DNA of 64,000 nucleotides, from assembly GCF_000585995.1 (NCBI RefSeq), contig NZ_CP007410.1, positions 5,697,001 through 5,761,000 of the forward strand, given 5' to 3'. Of the stretch, positions 8,873 through 21,235 are shown one piece after another. This DNA comes from Pseudomonas brassicacearum. Lineage in GTDB: Bacteria > Pseudomonadota > Gammaproteobacteria > Pseudomonadales > Pseudomonadaceae. The position numbers and the translations under genes are program-made. The notes under the pieces were generated by a model. It ran no database searches. It was not told the origin of the DNA and saw only the letters and a program-made list of their open reading frames with translations. Within the stretch, counting starts at the first letter, position 1, and each line of letters begins with the position of its first letter.

Positions 8873-9796
8873 TTCCTTGGGCATGGAGAAGGTGATGTTC
8901 TCCTCGCGCCCGGCCAGTTCATCGGCACCGGTGGCGCCCCAGGCCTGCAATTGCTGGATCACGCCGCGTACCAACACTTCCGGCGCGGAGGCACCGGCGG
9001 TGATACCGATACGCTCGACGCCATCGAACCAGCTGCGCTGCATGTCCTCGGCACCGTCGATCAGGTAGGCCGGGGTGTCCATGCGCTCGGCCAGTTCCCG
9101 CAGGCGATTGGAGTTGGAGCTGTTCGGGCTGCCGACCACCAACACCACGTCACACTCGTTCGCCAGTTGCTTGACCGCGTCCTGACGGTTTTGGGTGGCG
9201 TAGCAGATGTCGTCCTTGCGTGGGCCGCCAATGGCCGGAAAGCGGGAGCGCAGGGCGTCGATCACACGGCTGGTGTCGTCCATGGACAGGGTGGTCTGGG
9301 TGACAAAAGCCAGGCTTTCTGGATTACGCACCTGCAAGGCCGCGACGTCATCCTCGTCTTCGACCAGGTAGATCGCACCGCCATTTTGGGCGTCGTACTG
9401 GCCCATGGTGCCTTCGACTTCCGGATGGCCTTCGTGGCCGATCAGGATACATTCGCGACCGTCACGGCTGTAGCGCGCGACTTCGATATGCACCTTGGTC
9501 ACCAGTGGGCAAGTCGCGTCGAAGACCTTCAGGCCACGGCCGGCGGCTTCGGTCCGCACCGCCTGGGAAACCCCGTGGGCGCTGAAGATCACGATGACGT
9601 CGTCCGGCACCTGCTCCAGTTCCTCGACGAAAATGGCCCCGCGACTACGCAGGTCTTCGACGACGAATTTGTTGTGGACCACTTCGTGGCGCACGTAGAT
9701 CGGCGGCCCGAAGACTTCCAGGGCGCGGTTGACGATTTCGATCGCCCGGTCCACACCGGCGCAGAAGCCACGGGGGTTGGCGAGTTTGATTTGCAT
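8849..9796 (-). CDS. ispH: 4-hydroxy-3-methylbut-2-enyl diphosphate reductase IspH
   Basis: Iron-sulfur enzyme for the last step of the MEP isoprenoid pathway, giving IPP and DMAPP. 315 residues, the usual length. The three cluster cysteines are visible: Cys12 (GFCAGVDRA), Cys96 ([11 protein letters not shown]) and Cys198 ([11 protein letters not shown]), together with the catalytic glutamate in GHPEVEGT (residue 126). It ends the ileS-lspA-fkpB-ispH series and supplies precursors for the IspB product encoded at 21236. Confidence 0.97.
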   Translation of the reverse strand: MQIKLANPRGFCAGVDRAIEIVNRALEVFGPPIYVRHEVVHNKFVVEDLRSRGAIFVEELEQVPDDVIVIFSAHGVSQAVRTEAAGRGLKVFDATCPLVTKVHIEVARYSRDGRECILIGHEGHPEVEGTMGQYDAQNGGAIYLVEDEDDVAALQVRNPESLAFVTQTTLSMDDTSRVIDALRSRFPAIGGPRKDDICYATQNRQDAVKQLANECDVVLVVGSPNSSNSNRLRELAERMDTPAYLIDGAEDMQRSWFDGVERIGITAGASAPEVLVRGVIQQLQAWGATGADELAGREENITFSMPKELRVRSLL

Positions 9797-9880
9797 GCTG
9801 TGCCTCGTGTCTTGCGCGCAAGAAATTGAATCAGTGCTTGTCGATCAAGCAAAAAAGCCCGAAAACAATGGAGATCCCAT

Positions 9881-9968
9881 GTGGGAGCGGGCTTGCTCGC
9901 GAAAGCGGAGTGTCAGTCAGCACAGATATTGGATGTGCCGACGCTTTCGCGAGCAAGCCCGCTCCCAC
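9881..9968. repeat. REPIN
   Basis: Two inverted REP palindromes (GTGGGAGCGGGC... and ...GCCCGCTCCCAC) in the gap between fkpB and ispH. Confidence 0.9.
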
Positions 9969-9988
9969 ACTAAACCGCATTCACTCAG

Positions 9989-10426
9989 TTACAACGCCTT
10001 GACGTCGAGGATTTCCACTTCGAAGTTCAAGGTCTTGCCCGCCAGCGGATGGTTGAAGTCCACGGTCACCTGGGCGTCGTTGAAAGCCTTTACCACACCC
10101 GGCAGCTCGGTGTTGGCGGCGTCGTTGAAGATCACCAGCAGGCCCAGGGACAACTCCATGTCCTGGAACTGGGAGCGTGGCATGGTCTGCACGTTTTGCG
10201 GGTTGGGCTGACCAAAGGCGTTTTCCGGTGGCACGACTACGGTGCGCTTGTCGCCGGCCTTGAAACCGAAGATCGCCGCTTCGAAGCCTGGCAGCAGGTT
10301 GCCGTCGCCGACCTTGAACACGGCCGGGGCCTTGTCGAAGGTGCTATCGACGGTGTCGCCGTTTTCCAGGTGCAGGGCAAAGTGAAGCTTCACTTCAGTG
10401 TTTTGAGCGATACGCTGCTCAGTCAT
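9989..10426 (-). CDS. fkpB: FKBP-type peptidyl-prolyl isomerase FkpB (SlpA)
   Basis: 145-residue cytoplasmic prolyl isomerase/chaperone of the SlyD/SlpA family. It shows the FKBP start (KLHFALHLENGDTVDSTF), the insert-in-flap pattern and the FNHPLAGKTLNFEVEIL segment shared with SlyD, but no histidine-rich tail. The start codon overlaps the end of lspA by 8 bp and a GGAGAAACC site precedes it. The lspA-fkpB-ispH order is the same as in E. coli. Confidence 0.93.
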   Translation of the reverse strand: MTEQRIAQNTEVKLHFALHLENGDTVDSTFDKAPAVFKVGDGNLLPGFEAAIFGFKAGDKRTVVVPPENAFGQPNPQNVQTMPRSQFQDMELSLGLLVIFNDAANTELPGVVKAFNDAQVTVDFNHPLAGKTLNFEVEILDVKAL

Positions 10427-10943
10427 GGACGGTTTCTCCGGTTTTCTTGCTCTTGAACATGTCCAGGGCGAGCATCACGGCGCCCACGCTGATGGCGCTG
10501 TCGGCAAAGTTGAACGCCGGGAAATACCAGCGGTTCTGCCAATGCACCAGGATGAAATCGATCACGTGGCCGAGGGCGATCCGGTCGTAAAGATTGCCCA
10601 GGGCGCCACCGAGCACCAACGCCAGTGCCACGGCCAGCCAGGTCTCGTCACGGCCCAGGCGTTTGAGCCAGACCACGAGAACAGCGCTGACCACGACAGC
10701 GATCAGGGCGAACAACCAGCGCTGCCAGCCCGAACTGTCGGCCAGAAAGCTGAACGCGGCGCCCGTGTTGTAGGCCAGGGTCCAGCTGAAGTAGTCAGGG
10801 ATGACCACGATCTGCTGGTACATGGTCAGCGAGCCTTCGAAGTAGAACTTGCTGGCCTGGTCGATGACCAGGACCAGCACGCTCAACCAGAGCCAGCCCA
10901 GCCGTCCGAAACGGCCCGCTGCGTTAGGCGCCACATTAGGCAT
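10419..10943 (-). CDS. lspA: Lipoprotein signal peptidase LspA
   Basis: 174-residue inner-membrane aspartyl peptidase that cleaves the signal peptide of diacylated prolipoproteins. Four membrane segments are visible. The catalytic aspartates are in [16 protein letters not shown] and [12 protein letters not shown] chose the ATG at 10941-10943 ([12 protein letters not shown]), which overlaps the ileS stop by 8 bp. The upstream ATG at 10982 would lie deep inside ileS. Confidence 0.95.
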   Translation of the reverse strand: MPNVAPNAAGRFGRLGWLWLSVLVLVIDQASKFYFEGSLTMYQQIVVIPDYFSWTLAYNTGAAFSFLADSSGWQRWLFALIAVVVSAVLVVWLKRLGRDETWLAVALALVLGGALGNLYDRIALGHVIDFILVHWQNRWYFPAFNFADSAISVGAVMLALDMFKSKKTGETVHD

Positions 10944-13767
10944 AGTGGCGAACCTCGCCGGTGCCGCTGATGTTGTCGACACAACGCCCGCAGATTTCCG
11001 GATGCTCCGGGTTCACGCCAACGTCTTCGCGGCAGTGCCAGCAACGGGCGCACTTGGTGTGGATCGACTTGACGATCTTGAGCTTCAAGCCGCTGACTTC
11101 GGTGACCACCGCATCGGCCGGCGCCTGCACCAACGGGGCGACACTGGCGGTGGAGGTGATCAGCACGAAACGCAGCTCGTTGCTCAGCTTGGCCAGGTCA
11201 CTGCTCAGGGCCTCTTCAGCGTAAAGCGTCACTTCGGCCTGCAGGTTGCCACCGACGGCCTTGGCCGCACGCTGGATCTCCATTTCCTTGTTAACCGCGG
11301 TCTTGACCGCCATGATCCGGTCCCAATAGGCACGGTCCAGTTCGAAGCCCTGGGGCAGTTCGGTCAAGCCTTCGTACCAGGTGTTGAGCATCACCGACTC
11401 GTTGCGCTCGCCCGGCAGGTATTGCCATAGCTCATCGGCGGTGAACGCCAGGATCGGCGCGATCCAGCGCACCAGCGCTTCGCTGATATGGAACAGCGCG
11501 GTCTGGCACGAACGGCGGGCCTTGCTGTTGGCGCCGGTGGTGTACTGGCGGTCCTTGATGATGTCGAGGTAGAAACCACCCAGCTCCTGCACACAGAAAT
11601 TGTGGATCTTGGAGTAGACGTTCCAGAAGCGGTACTCGCCGTAGTGTTCCTGCAACTCGCGTTGCAGCAGCAGGGTACGGTCGACGGCCCAACGGTCCAG
11701 CGCGAGCATGTCTTCGGCCGGCAGCAGGTCGGTGGCCGGGTTGAAGCCGGTCAGGTTCGAGAGCAGGAAGCGCGCGGTGTTACGGATCCGCCGGTAGGCG
11801 TCCGCGCTGCGCTGCAGGATCTGTTCGGAAACGGCCATTTCGCCGGAATAGTCGGTGGACGCCACCCACAGACGCATGATGTCGGCGCCCAGGGTGTCGT
11901 TGACCTTTTGCGGCGCGATCACGTTGCCCAAGGACTTGGACATCTTGCGGCCAGACTCATCGACGGTGAACCCGTGGGTCAGCAGCTCGCGGTACGGCGC
12001 ATGGTTGTCGATGGCGCAACCGGTCAGCAACGATGAGTGGAACCAGCCGCGGTGCTGGTCCGAACCTTCCAGGTACAGGTCGGCACGCGGGCCGGTCTCG
12101 TGGCCCATCGGGTGCGAACCGCGCAGCACGTGCCAATGGGTGGTACCGGAGTCGAACCAGACGTCCAGGGTATCGCTGATCTTGTCGTACAGCGGCGCTT
12201 CGTCGCCCAGCAGCTCGGCAGCGTCCATCTTGAACCAGGCTTCGATGCCTTCGACTTCGACGCGCTTGGCCACGGCTTCCATCAACTCGACGGTGCGCGG
12301 GTGCAGCTCACCGCTTTCCTTGTTCAGGAAGAACGGGATCGGCACGCCCCAGTTGCGCTGGCGGGAGATGCACCAGTCCGGACGGTTGGCGATCATCGAG
12401 TGCAGGCGCGCCTGGCCCCAGGCCGGCACGAACTGGGTCTCTTCGATGGCCTTGAGCGAACGCTGGCGCAGGGTGTCGCCAGTGGTGGGCTGCTTGTCCA
12501 TGCCGATGAACCACTGCGCGGTGGCGCGGTAGATCAGCGGAGTCTTGTGGCGCCAGCAGTGCATGTAGCTGTGTTCGATGACCGTGGTGTGCAGCAGCGC
12601 GCCGACTTCGGTCAGTTTGTCGACGATGGCCGGGTTGGCTTTCCAGATGAACTGGCCGCCAAAGAATTCCAGCGACGGCACGTACACGCCATTGCTCTGC
12701 ACCGGATTGAGGATGTCGTCGTTGACCATGCCGTATTTCTTGCAGGTCACGAAGTCGTCGACGCCATAGGCCGGTGCGGAGTGAACCACGCCAGTGCCAG
12801 CGCCCAGCTCCACGTAGTCGGCCAGGTACACCGGCGACAGGCGGTCATAGAACGGATGACGGAAATTGATCAGCTCCAGCGCCGAACCCGGCGCAGTAGC
12901 CAGCACCGAGCCTTCGAGGTTGTAGCGGACCAGGCAGGACTCGACCAGCTCTTCAGCCAGCACCAGCAGCTTGTCGCCGACATCGACCAAGGCGTAGTTG
13001 AATTCCGGATGGACGTTCAGCGCCTGGTTGGCCGGGATGGTCCACGGGGTGGTGGTCCAGATCACGATCGAGGCCGGTTTGCCCAGCTTGCCCAGGCCGA
13101 AAGCGGTCGCGAGCTTGTCTTCATCGGCAATCGGGAACGCAACGTCGATGGTCGAGGACTTCTTGTTCTCGTACTCGACTTCCGCCTCGGCCAGGGCCGA
13201 ACCGCAATCGAAGCACCAGTTCACCGGCTTGAGGCCCTTGAACACGAAGCCGCCCTCGACGATTTTCGCCAGGGCACGGATTTCACCGGCTTCGTTCTTG
13301 AAATCCATGGTCTTGTACGGATTGGCGAAGTCGCCCAGCACACCGAGGCGGATGAATTCGGACTTCTGCCCTTCGATCTGCTCGGTGGCGTAGGCACGGC
13401 ACAGCTCGCGGGTCTTGTCCGCGCCCAGGTTCTTGCCGTGGGTCACTTCCACCTTGTGCTCGATCGGCAGGCCGTGGCAATCCCAGCCCGGGACATAAGG
13501 CGCGTCAAAACCCGACAGGGTCTTGGAGCGGATGATCATGTCCTTGAGAATCTTGTTCAGCGCGTGACCGATGTGAATGGTGCCGTTGGCGTACGGAGGG
13601 CCGTCGTGCAGGACGAACTTCGGACGATCCTTGCCAATTTCGCGCAACTTTCCGTACAGGCCAATGCTGTCCCAACGCTGCAGAATCTGTGGTTCGCGCT
13701 GAGGCAGGCCGGCCTTCATAGGGAAGGCGGTGTCCGGAAGGTTTAGCGTGGCTTTATAGTCGGTCAT
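10936..13767 (-). CDS. ileS: Isoleucyl-tRNA synthetase
   Basis: 943-residue class I synthetase charging tRNA-Ile. The HIGH motif ([14 protein letters not shown]) and the KMSKS loop ([12 protein letters not shown]) are intact, the editing domain lies between them, and the C-terminus carries a zinc-knuckle [12 protein letters not shown]...CGRC. Length matches the bacterial family. It is 13 bp downstream of ribF and overlaps lspA, an arrangement conserved in gammaproteobacteria. Confidence 0.98.
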   Translation of the reverse strand: MTDYKATLNLPDTAFPMKAGLPQREPQILQRWDSIGLYGKLREIGKDRPKFVLHDGPPYANGTIHIGHALNKILKDMIIRSKTLSGFDAPYVPGWDCHGLPIEHKVEVTHGKNLGADKTRELCRAYATEQIEGQKSEFIRLGVLGDFANPYKTMDFKNEAGEIRALAKIVEGGFVFKGLKPVNWCFDCGSALAEAEVEYENKKSSTIDVAFPIADEDKLATAFGLGKLGKPASIVIWTTTPWTIPANQALNVHPEFNYALVDVGDKLLVLAEELVESCLVRYNLEGSVLATAPGSALELINFRHPFYDRLSPVYLADYVELGAGTGVVHSAPAYGVDDFVTCKKYGMVNDDILNPVQSNGVYVPSLEFFGGQFIWKANPAIVDKLTEVGALLHTTVIEHSYMHCWRHKTPLIYRATAQWFIGMDKQPTTGDTLRQRSLKAIEETQFVPAWGQARLHSMIANRPDWCISRQRNWGVPIPFFLNKESGELHPRTVELMEAVAKRVEVEGIEAWFKMDAAELLGDEAPLYDKISDTLDVWFDSGTTHWHVLRGSHPMGHETGPRADLYLEGSDQHRGWFHSSLLTGCAIDNHAPYRELLTHGFTVDESGRKMSKSLGNVIAPQKVNDTLGADIMRLWVASTDYSGEMAVSEQILQRSADAYRRIRNTARFLLSNLTGFNPATDLLPAEDMLALDRWAVDRTLLLQRELQEHYGEYRFWNVYSKIHNFCVQELGGFYLDIIKDRQYTTGANSKARRSCQTALFHISEALVRWIAPILAFTADELWQYLPGERNESVMLNTWYEGLTELPQGFELDRAYWDRIMAVKTAVNKEMEIQRAAKAVGGNLQAEVTLYAEEALSSDLAKLSNELRFVLITSTASVAPLVQAPADAVVTEVSGLKLKIVKSIHTKCARCWHCREDVGVNPEHPEICGRCVDNISGTGEVRHYA

Positions 13768-13780
13768 TTAAGGCTCTTCA

Positions 13781-14719
13781 TTAGCGATTGGCGCTGGTTG
13801 CGACAAGGGCACGGGCGGCGGCGATATCTGCATGGATCGCCGTCTTGAGCGCCTCCAGAGAGGCAAAACGCTGCTCTTCACGCAGCTTTTGGTGGAAAAC
13901 CACCGTCAAACGCCGGTCATACAGATCGCCGGCAAAATCCAGAACATGTACTTCGAGGTGGGCCTTGCCATCCCCTTGGACCGTGGGCCGTACGCCGATA
14001 TTGGCGACACCGGGCCAGGTCTTGCCGTCGATCTCGACGCTCACCAGGAACACCCCGGTCAGCGGCACACGACGGCGCTTGAGTTGCACGTTGGCCGTCG
14101 GCGTGCCCAATTGGCGCGCCAGCTTCTGCCCGTGCAGGATCCGTCCGGCAATCCGGTACGGCCGGCCGAGCAAGCGCTCGGCCAATTCGAAGTCGGCAGC
14201 CGCCAGGGCATTGCGAACCTGGGTGCTGCTGACGCGCAAGCCATCGATCTCGACCGTCTGCGCCGCTTCGACAGTAAAACCCTGGGCGATACCGGCCTGT
14301 TGCAGGTAGTCGAAATCCCCCGACCGGTCACAGCCGAAACGGAAATCATCGCCGACTTCCAAATGCTTCACGTCGAGACCGTCCACCAGGATGGTGTCGA
14401 CGAACTCGGCAGCGCTGAGCTTGCTCAGGCGCTGGTTGAAGGCCAGGCACAGGACCCGGTCGACGCCTTCGGCGGCCAGCAGTTGCAGTTTGTCCCGCAA
14501 CCGGGCCAGACGGGCCGGGGCGGTGTCCGGGGCGAAAAATTCCCGGGGCTGCGGCTCGAAGATCACCACGCAGCTGGGCACGCCCAATTCCAGCGCACGC
14601 TCGCGCAGCCGCGCCAGGATAGCCTGGTGGCCACGGTGAACACCGTCAAAGTTGCCAATAGTGGCGACACAGCCCCGATGTTGGGGGCGCAGGTTGTGGA
14701 GGCCTCGAACCAGCTGCAT
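13781..14719 (-). CDS. ribF: Bifunctional riboflavin kinase / FAD synthetase RibF
   Basis: Makes FMN and then FAD from riboflavin. The N-terminal nucleotidyltransferase shows GNFDGVHRGH, and the C-terminal kinase domain shows GTPTANVQLKR and GVANIGVRPTV. From the ATG at 14717-14719 (MQLVRGLHNL) it is 312 residues, the expected size. ATGs at 14737 and 14794 are upstream alternatives with no family support. It lies upstream of ileS. Confidence 0.96.
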   Translation of the reverse strand: MQLVRGLHNLRPQHRGCVATIGNFDGVHRGHQAILARLRERALELGVPSCVVIFEPQPREFFAPDTAPARLARLRDKLQLLAAEGVDRVLCLAFNQRLSKLSAAEFVDTILVDGLDVKHLEVGDDFRFGCDRSGDFDYLQQAGIAQGFTVEAAQTVEIDGLRVSSTQVRNALAAADFELAERLLGRPYRIAGRILHGQKLARQLGTPTANVQLKRRRVPLTGVFLVSVEIDGKTWPGVANIGVRPTVQGDGKAHLEVHVLDFAGDLYDRRLTVVFHQKLREEQRFASLEALKTAIHADIAAARALVATSANR

Positions 14720-14848
14720 AACGCGCTTCTTGCTCATAAAGTGGCCGATTATAACCACACCCGGCGGCCGACGACAGGCAACACCGCACCCCAAAGTGAT
14801 CGAACCGACAAAACCACTGCCCAGCCCGGGATTATCGAGGGCCGAGCC

Positions 14849-16387
14849 TCAGCCCAAGGCCTTGCGGTTGAAGTCGCGCAGACGGAAACCCATGAGCAAC
14901 AACATACCGAAATACGTCACCACACCGGCGGCGACCAGCACGCCCAGGCGCAGGAAACGTTCGGGCATCTGCCCGTCGCCCCAGGGTGGCATGAAATGCA
15001 TCGCGCCAAGTAAAACCACCGACATCATCGCCACGGCCACCAGCAGCTTGAGACCAAACTTGCCCCAGCCCGGCTGCGGCTGATACATCTTCTGCTTGCG
15101 CAACTGATAAAACAGCAACCCGGCGTTGAGGCAGGCACCGGCACTGATCGCCAGGGCCAGGCCGGCGTGGGCCAGCGGACCGATCAGCAACAAGTTGAAC
15201 AACTGGGTCATCACCAGGGTGAAAATGGCGATCTTTACCGGTGTGCGAATGTTCTGCTGGGCGTAGAAGCCCGGCGCCAGCACCTTGATCACGATAATCC
15301 CGAGCAAGCCCACCGAATAAGCGATCAGTGCGCGCTGGGTCATCAAGGCGTCGAACGCGTTGAACTGACCGTACTGGAACAGCGAAACGGTCAGCGGCTC
15401 GGCCAGGATCCCCAGCGCCAGGGAGCACGGCAAGACCAGCACGAAACACAAGCGCAGGCCCCAATCGAGGATGCGCGAGTATTCCTGGCGGTCCTGGCTG
15501 GCGTAGGTCTTGGCCAGGGTCGGCAACAGGATCGTGCCCAAGGCCACACCCAATACGCCGGACGGCAACTCCATCAGACGGTCGGCGTAGTACATCCACG
15601 ACACCGAACCGGCCACCAGGAACGAAGCGAAAATGGTGTTGATAATCAGGGAAATCTGGCTCACCGAAACCCCGAGGATCGCCGGCAGCATCTGCTTCAT
15701 CACCCGCCACACACCGCTGTCACGCAGGTTCAGCCGCGGCAGTACCAGCATGCCGATTTTCTTCAGGTGCGGCAGTTGATACAACAACTGCGCCAGGCCA
15801 CCCACCAGCACGGCCCAGCCGAGAGCCATCACCGGCGGATCGAAATACGGCGTCAGGAACACTGCGAACACGATCATGCTGACGTTGAGCAGGGTCGGCA
15901 CAAAGGCCGGCACGGAAAAACGGTTCCAGGTATTGAGGATCGCCCCGGCCAGGGATGACAGGGAAATCAGCAATATATAAGGAAAGGTCACCCGCAGCAG
16001 ATCAGCGGTGAGCTGGAATTTTTCCGGGGTATCGGTGAAACCTGGCGCCGTGGCCCAGATCACCCAGGGCGCGGCGAGCATGCCGGCGGCCGTGACCAGC
16101 GCCAGCACCAAGGTCAGTAGGCCGGTGACGTAGGCAATGAATGTGCGGGTTGCCTCATCGCCCTTCTGGCTTTTATATTCCGCCAGGATCGGCACAAAGG
16201 CCTGGGAAAACGCCCCCTCGGCGAAGATCCGTCGCAGCAGGTTGGGCAACTTGAAGGCAATGAAGAAGGCATCGGTGGCCATCCCGGCGCCGAATATCCG
16301 TGCGATCAGCGTGTCGCGAACGAACCCCAGGACGCGGGAAAGCATCGTGATAGAGCTGACGGCAGCCAACGATTTGAGCAGATTCAT
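14849..16387 (-). CDS. murJ: Lipid II flippase MurJ (MviN)
   Basis: 512-residue polytopic inner-membrane protein of the MOP superfamily that flips the peptidoglycan precursor lipid II. The N-terminus [20 protein letters not shown] and the [20 protein letters not shown] segment are diagnostic. About 14 hydrophobic segments can be counted. It precedes ribF, 129 bp away, and is divergent from rpsT, as in P. aeruginosa. Confidence 0.97.
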   Translation of the reverse strand: MNLLKSLAAVSSITMLSRVLGFVRDTLIARIFGAGMATDAFFIAFKLPNLLRRIFAEGAFSQAFVPILAEYKSQKGDEATRTFIAYVTGLLTLVLALVTAAGMLAAPWVIWATAPGFTDTPEKFQLTADLLRVTFPYILLISLSSLAGAILNTWNRFSVPAFVPTLLNVSMIVFAVFLTPYFDPPVMALGWAVLVGGLAQLLYQLPHLKKIGMLVLPRLNLRDSGVWRVMKQMLPAILGVSVSQISLIINTIFASFLVAGSVSWMYYADRLMELPSGVLGVALGTILLPTLAKTYASQDRQEYSRILDWGLRLCFVLVLPCSLALGILAEPLTVSLFQYGQFNAFDALMTQRALIAYSVGLLGIIVIKVLAPGFYAQQNIRTPVKIAIFTLVMTQLFNLLLIGPLAHAGLALAISAGACLNAGLLFYQLRKQKMYQPQPGWGKFGLKLLVAVAMMSVVLLGAMHFMPPWGDGQMPERFLRLGVLVAAGVVTYFGMLLLMGFRLRDFNRKALG

Positions 16388-16559
16388 GAAAAGAGTTTTT
16401 GCCTGTCGATAAACAGCAGGCGAACAACGCGCCCACTTATGCGATACTCCGCGCCGCTAAACAGTACAGAGCCAAAGCCCGCGAGTTTACAGGTCGCACG
16501 CCGGAAAGAAATCCTTCGGTGCGCTGCACCTGCCATTCAGCGGAACGCGTCACCCGCCC

Positions 16560-16588
16560 TTGACAACACGTCAACTCATCGGCATGAT
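16560..16588 (+). promoter_or_regulatory. Predicted sigma-70 promoter of rpsT
   Basis: TTGACA at 16560-16565, a 17-bp spacer and CATGAT at 16583-16588. It is placed about 55 bp before the rpsT start. The -35 is perfect and the -10 is moderate. Confidence 0.55.
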
Positions 16589-16641
16589 TCGCGGCCTATT
16601 TTGTTTGCTATTTCCTAAAAAGTCTTTCGAGGAGCTCGACG

Positions 16642-16920
16642 GTGGCCAACACACCTTCCGCCAAAAAACGTGCAAAACAGGCTGAGAAGCGTCGCAGCCA
16701 CAACGCCAGCCTGCGTTCCATGGTCCGTACCTACATCAAGAACGTAGTTAAGGCCATCGACGCAAAAGACGCTGAAAAAGCCCAAGCTGCTTACGTTCTG
16801 GCTGTGCCAGTTATCGACCGCATGGCCGATAAAGGCATCATCCACAAGAACAAGGCTGCTCGCCATAAGAGCCGCCTGAATGGCCACGTAAAGGCCCTGA
16901 ACGTTGCCGCTGCTGCCTAA
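16642..16920 (+). CDS. rpsT: 30S ribosomal protein S20
   Basis: 92-residue basic protein starting with GTG ([18 protein letters not shown]), preceded by GAGGAGCTCGAC. S20 is a primary 16S rRNA-binding protein, and non-AUG starts are usual for rpsT, where autogenous control has been described in E. coli. It is a single-gene unit between divergent murJ and convergent creA, followed by a strong terminator. Confidence 0.98.
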   Translation: MANTPSAKKRAKQAEKRRSHNASLRSMVRTYIKNVVKAIDAKDAEKAQAAYVLAVPVIDRMADKGIIHKNKAARHKSRLNGHVKALNVAAAA

Positions 16921-16940
16921 GCGACGCGTTCATTAAAAAA

Positions 16941-16962
16941 CCGACCTCAGGGTCGGTTTTTT
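16941..16962 (+). terminator. Rho-independent terminator after rpsT
   Basis: Perfect 6-bp stem CCGACC / GGTCGG with a 4-base loop and a run of six T. Confidence 0.93.
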
Positions 16963-16997
16963 ATTGCCCGGGATTTAACCGGCACGCCGCAAAAAAT

Positions 16998-17084
16998 GTG
17001 GGAGCGGGCTTGTTCGCGAAAGCGGTGTGCCAGGCAACATCTACTCCACTGACAGACCGCATTCGCGAGCAAGCCCGCTCCCAC
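16998..17084. repeat. REPIN
   Basis: Paired inverted REPs between the rpsT terminator and the end of creA. Confidence 0.9.
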
Positions 17085-17099
17085 AGGGCTATGTGTTGA

Positions 17100-17564
17100 T
17101 TATTGAGCGCGAGCCCACGGCAAGATCGGAATCGCCGTCACCGCGTTCTGCGGGCTGCCCTCGATCACACGGTCGCTGTAGACCAGGTACACCAGTGTGT
17201 TGCGCTTCTTGTCGAGGAAACGCACCACCTGCATGGTCTTGAACACCAGGGAAGTGCGCTCCTTGAACACCTCCTCGCCATCCTTGAGCTCGCCCTTGAA
17301 GTTGATGGGTCCCACCTGGCGGCAGGCGATGGACGCCTCGGCGCGATCCTCGGCCAGACCCAGGCCGCCCTTCACGCCGCCAGTCTTGGCCCGCGACAGG
17401 TAACAGGTCACGCCTTCGACCTTGGGATCATCGAATGCCTCGACCACGATCCGGTCGTTCGGCCCGACAAACTTGAACACCGTCGACACCTGGCCAATTT
17501 CCTCGGCCGACGCCAGCAGCGGTACTGCCAGCAGCAAGCCGATCAATCCTTTTGCCAAACCCAT
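17100..17564 (-). CDS. creA: CreA family periplasmic protein
   Basis: 154 residues with an N-terminal signal peptide ([20 protein letters not shown]). The rest matches the CreA family: [43 protein letters not shown] and [15 protein letters not shown]. Two cysteines could form a disulfide. The molecular role of CreA is not established. It follows proB by 9 bp and is probably co-transcribed. Confidence 0.9.
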   Translation of the reverse strand: MGLAKGLIGLLLAVPLLASAEEIGQVSTVFKFVGPNDRIVVEAFDDPKVEGVTCYLSRAKTGGVKGGLGLAEDRAEASIACRQVGPINFKGELKDGEEVFKERTSLVFKTMQVVRFLDKKRNTLVYLVYSDRVIEGSPQNAVTAIPILPWARAQ

Positions 17565-17573
17565 GATTTTTCC

Positions 17574-18692
17574 TTAGACGAGGATCAGGTTGTCACGGTG
17601 AACCAGTTCAGGCTCCGCCATGTAACCCAACAGACCGACAATCGCATCAGACGATTGACCGATGATTTTCTGTGCTTCCAGCGCACTGTAGTTGGCCAGG
17701 CCACGAGCAATCTCGCGACCATCCGGCGCCACGCACACGACCATTTCGCCCCGACGGAAACTGCCCTGGACCAGCTTCACACCCACCGGCAGCAGGCTTT
17801 TGTTGCCCTGGGACAAGGCCGTCACGGCGCCCGCATCCAGCACCAGCGTGCCACGGGTTTGCAGGTGCCCGGCGAGCCATTGCTTGCGCGCTGCCAGCAT
17901 GCCGCGCTCAGGGGACAGCAAGGTGCCGATGCGCTCGCCCGCCTTCAGACGATCCAGCACCCGCTCCAACCGACCACCGACAATGATGGTGTGGGCCCCG
18001 GAACGCGCCGCCAGGCGCGCGGCACGCAGCTTGGTTTGCATACCGCCACGCCCCAGCGCACCGCCAGTGCCACCCGCCACCGCATCCAGGGCCGGATCAT
18101 CAGCACGGGCTTCATAGATCAACTGGGCATTGGGGTTGTTGCGCGGATCAGCATCGAACATGCCGTCGCGATCCGTGAGGATCACCAGCAGATCGGCTTC
18201 CACCAGGTTCGCCACCAGCGCGGCCAAGGTGTCGTTGTCGCCGAAACGGATCTCATCGGTAACCACCGTGTCGTTCTCGTTGATCACCGGGATGACTTTC
18301 AACTCGACCAGCGCCCGCAAGGTACTGCGGGCATTGAGGTAGCGCTTGCGGTCGGACAGGTCATCGTGGGTCAGCAGAATCTGCGCCGTATGGCGACCAT
18401 GCTCGGCAAAGCTCGACTCCCAGGCCTGCACCAGACCCATCTGGCCGATGGCAGCGGCGGCCTGCAGCTCGTGCATCGCGCTGGGTCGCGACGTCCAGCC
18501 CAAACGGCTCATACCCGCTGCCACGGCCCCCGAGGAAACCAATACCAGCTCGACGCCAGCCTCATGCAAGGCCACCATCTGCTCGACCCACACCGCCATC
18601 GCCTGACGATCCAGACCCTTGCCATCCGCCGTCAGCAGCGCGCTACCGATCTTCACGACCCAGCGCCGCGCACCCGTCACCTTGCTCCGCAT
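17574..18692 (-). CDS. proB: Glutamate 5-kinase ProB
   Basis: First enzyme of proline synthesis: phosphorylates glutamate with ATP. 372 residues from the ATG at 18690-18692 ([20 protein letters not shown]); an adjacent ATG at 18695 is also possible. The amino-acid-kinase domain ([26 protein letters not shown]) is followed by a C-terminal PUA domain, the long form of ProB. It lies downstream of obgE with a REPIN between. Confidence 0.96.
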   Translation of the reverse strand: MRSKVTGARRWVVKIGSALLTADGKGLDRQAMAVWVEQMVALHEAGVELVLVSSGAVAAGMSRLGWTSRPSAMHELQAAAAIGQMGLVQAWESSFAEHGRHTAQILLTHDDLSDRKRYLNARSTLRALVELKVIPVINENDTVVTDEIRFGDNDTLAALVANLVEADLLVILTDRDGMFDADPRNNPNAQLIYEARADDPALDAVAGGTGGALGRGGMQTKLRAARLAARSGAHTIIVGGRLERVLDRLKAGERIGTLLSPERGMLAARKQWLAGHLQTRGTLVLDAGAVTALSQGNKSLLPVGVKLVQGSFRRGEMVVCVAPDGREIARGLANYSALEAQKIIGQSSDAIVGLLGYMAEPELVHRDNLILV

Positions 18693-18848
18693 CATCTTCA
18701 ACCTTTGCCAGCGAACGGCGCGACCCAGCGCCGCCCATGGGATTATTCGTATTTGCGTTTTACAGAAACCAAAACGCCGCTCGAATGAGCGGCGCCTTGG
18801 AAACCGGCTTGCCGGCGATGATAACACTGCGCTGAAACACTTGAACCT

Positions 18849-18936
18849 GTGGGAGCGAGCTTGCTCGCGATAGCGGCGTGTCAGCTAACGACCATGTCAA
18901 CTGACAGACCGCTATCGCGAGCAAGCTCGCTCCCAC
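18849..18936. repeat. REPIN
   Basis: Paired inverted REPs in the gap between obgE and proB. Confidence 0.9.
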
Positions 18937-18974
18937 AGGGCTCCTACAGGTCCTGGCTTCACGCCAGCACAAAA

Positions 18975-20330
<1,356 letters not shown>

Positions 20331-20348
20331 TCACCCCACAAACGAAAA

Positions 20349-20370
20349 AGCCCCGTCGCAAGACAGGGCT
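20349..20370 (-). terminator. Terminator after rpmA
   Basis: On the minus strand an 8-bp stem GCCCTGTC / GACGGGGC (one G-T pair) with a TTGC loop is followed by a T-rich run. It lies just 3' of rpmA and would separate rplU-rpmA from obgE. Confidence 0.8.
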
Positions 20371-20388
20371 TTTCCAGCATTCTCGCGA

Positions 20389-20646
20389 TTAAGCCGCGAC
20401 AACACTCACGTAACGGCGGTTGAACGCGCCCTTTACTTCGAACTTGATCACGCCTTCGATTTTAGCGAAGAGGGTGTGATCCTTACCCATGCCAACACCG
20501 TAACCGGCGTGGAATTGGGTGCCGCGCTGACGCACGATGATGTTGCCCGGAATGATTTTCTGGCCGCCATACATCTTCACGCCAAGACGTTTGGCTTCTG
20601 AGTCGCGACCGTTACGGGTACTACCACCAGCTTTTTTGTGTGCCAT
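20389..20646 (-). CDS. rpmA: 50S ribosomal protein L27
   Basis: 85 residues starting [20 protein letters not shown], the L27 N-terminus that reaches the peptidyl transferase centre. No N-terminal cleavage extension of the Firmicute type. It is 35 bp downstream of rplU in the usual operon. Confidence 0.98.
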   Translation of the reverse strand: MAHKKAGGSTRNGRDSEAKRLGVKMYGGQKIIPGNIIVRQRGTQFHAGYGVGMGKDHTLFAKIEGVIKFEVKGAFNRRYVSVVAA

Positions 20647-20681
20647 GAGTTCAATTCTCCTAGTGAGGAATTAGGCTGAAA

Positions 20682-20996
20682 TTAAGCCTGAATACCGGTG
20701 ATTTTGATCTCGGTGTACCACTGGCGGTGGCCCATACGCTTCATGTGGTGCTTACGGCGACGGAACTTGATGATGCGGACTTTATCGTGACGACCTTGGG
20801 AGATCACTTCAGCCACAACGGTAGCGCCAGCAACGACTGGAGCGCCGATATTCACGTCATCGCCATTGGCGACCAACAGAACGCGATCAAAAGTCACGGA
20901 TTCGCCGGTAGCGATTTCCAGTTTTTCGATCTTCAGGTATTCACCTGGGGCGACCTTGTATTGCTTGCCACCAGTAACAATTACTGCGTACGACAT
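20682..20996 (-). CDS. rplU: 50S ribosomal protein L21
   Basis: 104 residues from the ATG at 20994-20996 ([20 protein letters not shown]). The basic [16 protein letters not shown] segment is the L21 rRNA-binding region. First gene of the rplU-rpmA unit, divergent from ispB. Confidence 0.98.
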   Translation of the reverse strand: MSYAVIVTGGKQYKVAPGEYLKIEKLEIATGESVTFDRVLLVANGDDVNIGAPVVAGATVVAEVISQGRHDKVRIIKFRRRKHHMKRMGHRQWYTEIKITGIQA

Positions 20997-21127
20997 GGTA
21001 TTTCTCCGATAATCCTGCTCACCCAGCGCTTTATAAGAAGAGGTATTGGCTGGCATGGCTGCATGGGCTGGAAGGCCCGGATGCAATTGCGTAAGGCAGG
21101 TGCTGCCCAGGAAGTTCAGGGTGCGCG

Positions 21128-21156
21128 ATTGTACGCAAGCCGCCAGCGCCTTGCAA
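21128..21156 (-). promoter_or_regulatory. Predicted sigma-70 promoter of rplU-rpmA
   Basis: Read on the minus strand: TTGCAA at 21156-21151, 17-bp spacer, TACAAT at 21133-21128. It lies about 130 bp before rplU, leaving a long 5' leader. Confidence 0.65.
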
Positions 21157-21174
21157 GTAGCCGTCCATCGCGCC

Positions 21175-21203
21175 TTGACACCTGCGGACGTGGGTCCTAG
21201 CAT
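21175..21203 (+). promoter_or_regulatory. Predicted sigma-70 promoter of ispB
   Basis: TTGACA (21175-21180), 17-bp spacer, TAGCAT (21198-21203). It is 33 bp before the ispB start and back-to-back with the rplU promoter. Confidence 0.6.
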
Positions 21204-21235
21204 GCCGCGCAACCCTTCTGGAGCACCTGTCGCTG

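Noticed and set aside
12037..13746. 569-codon frame opposite ileS
   Set aside because: Antisense shadow of ileS.
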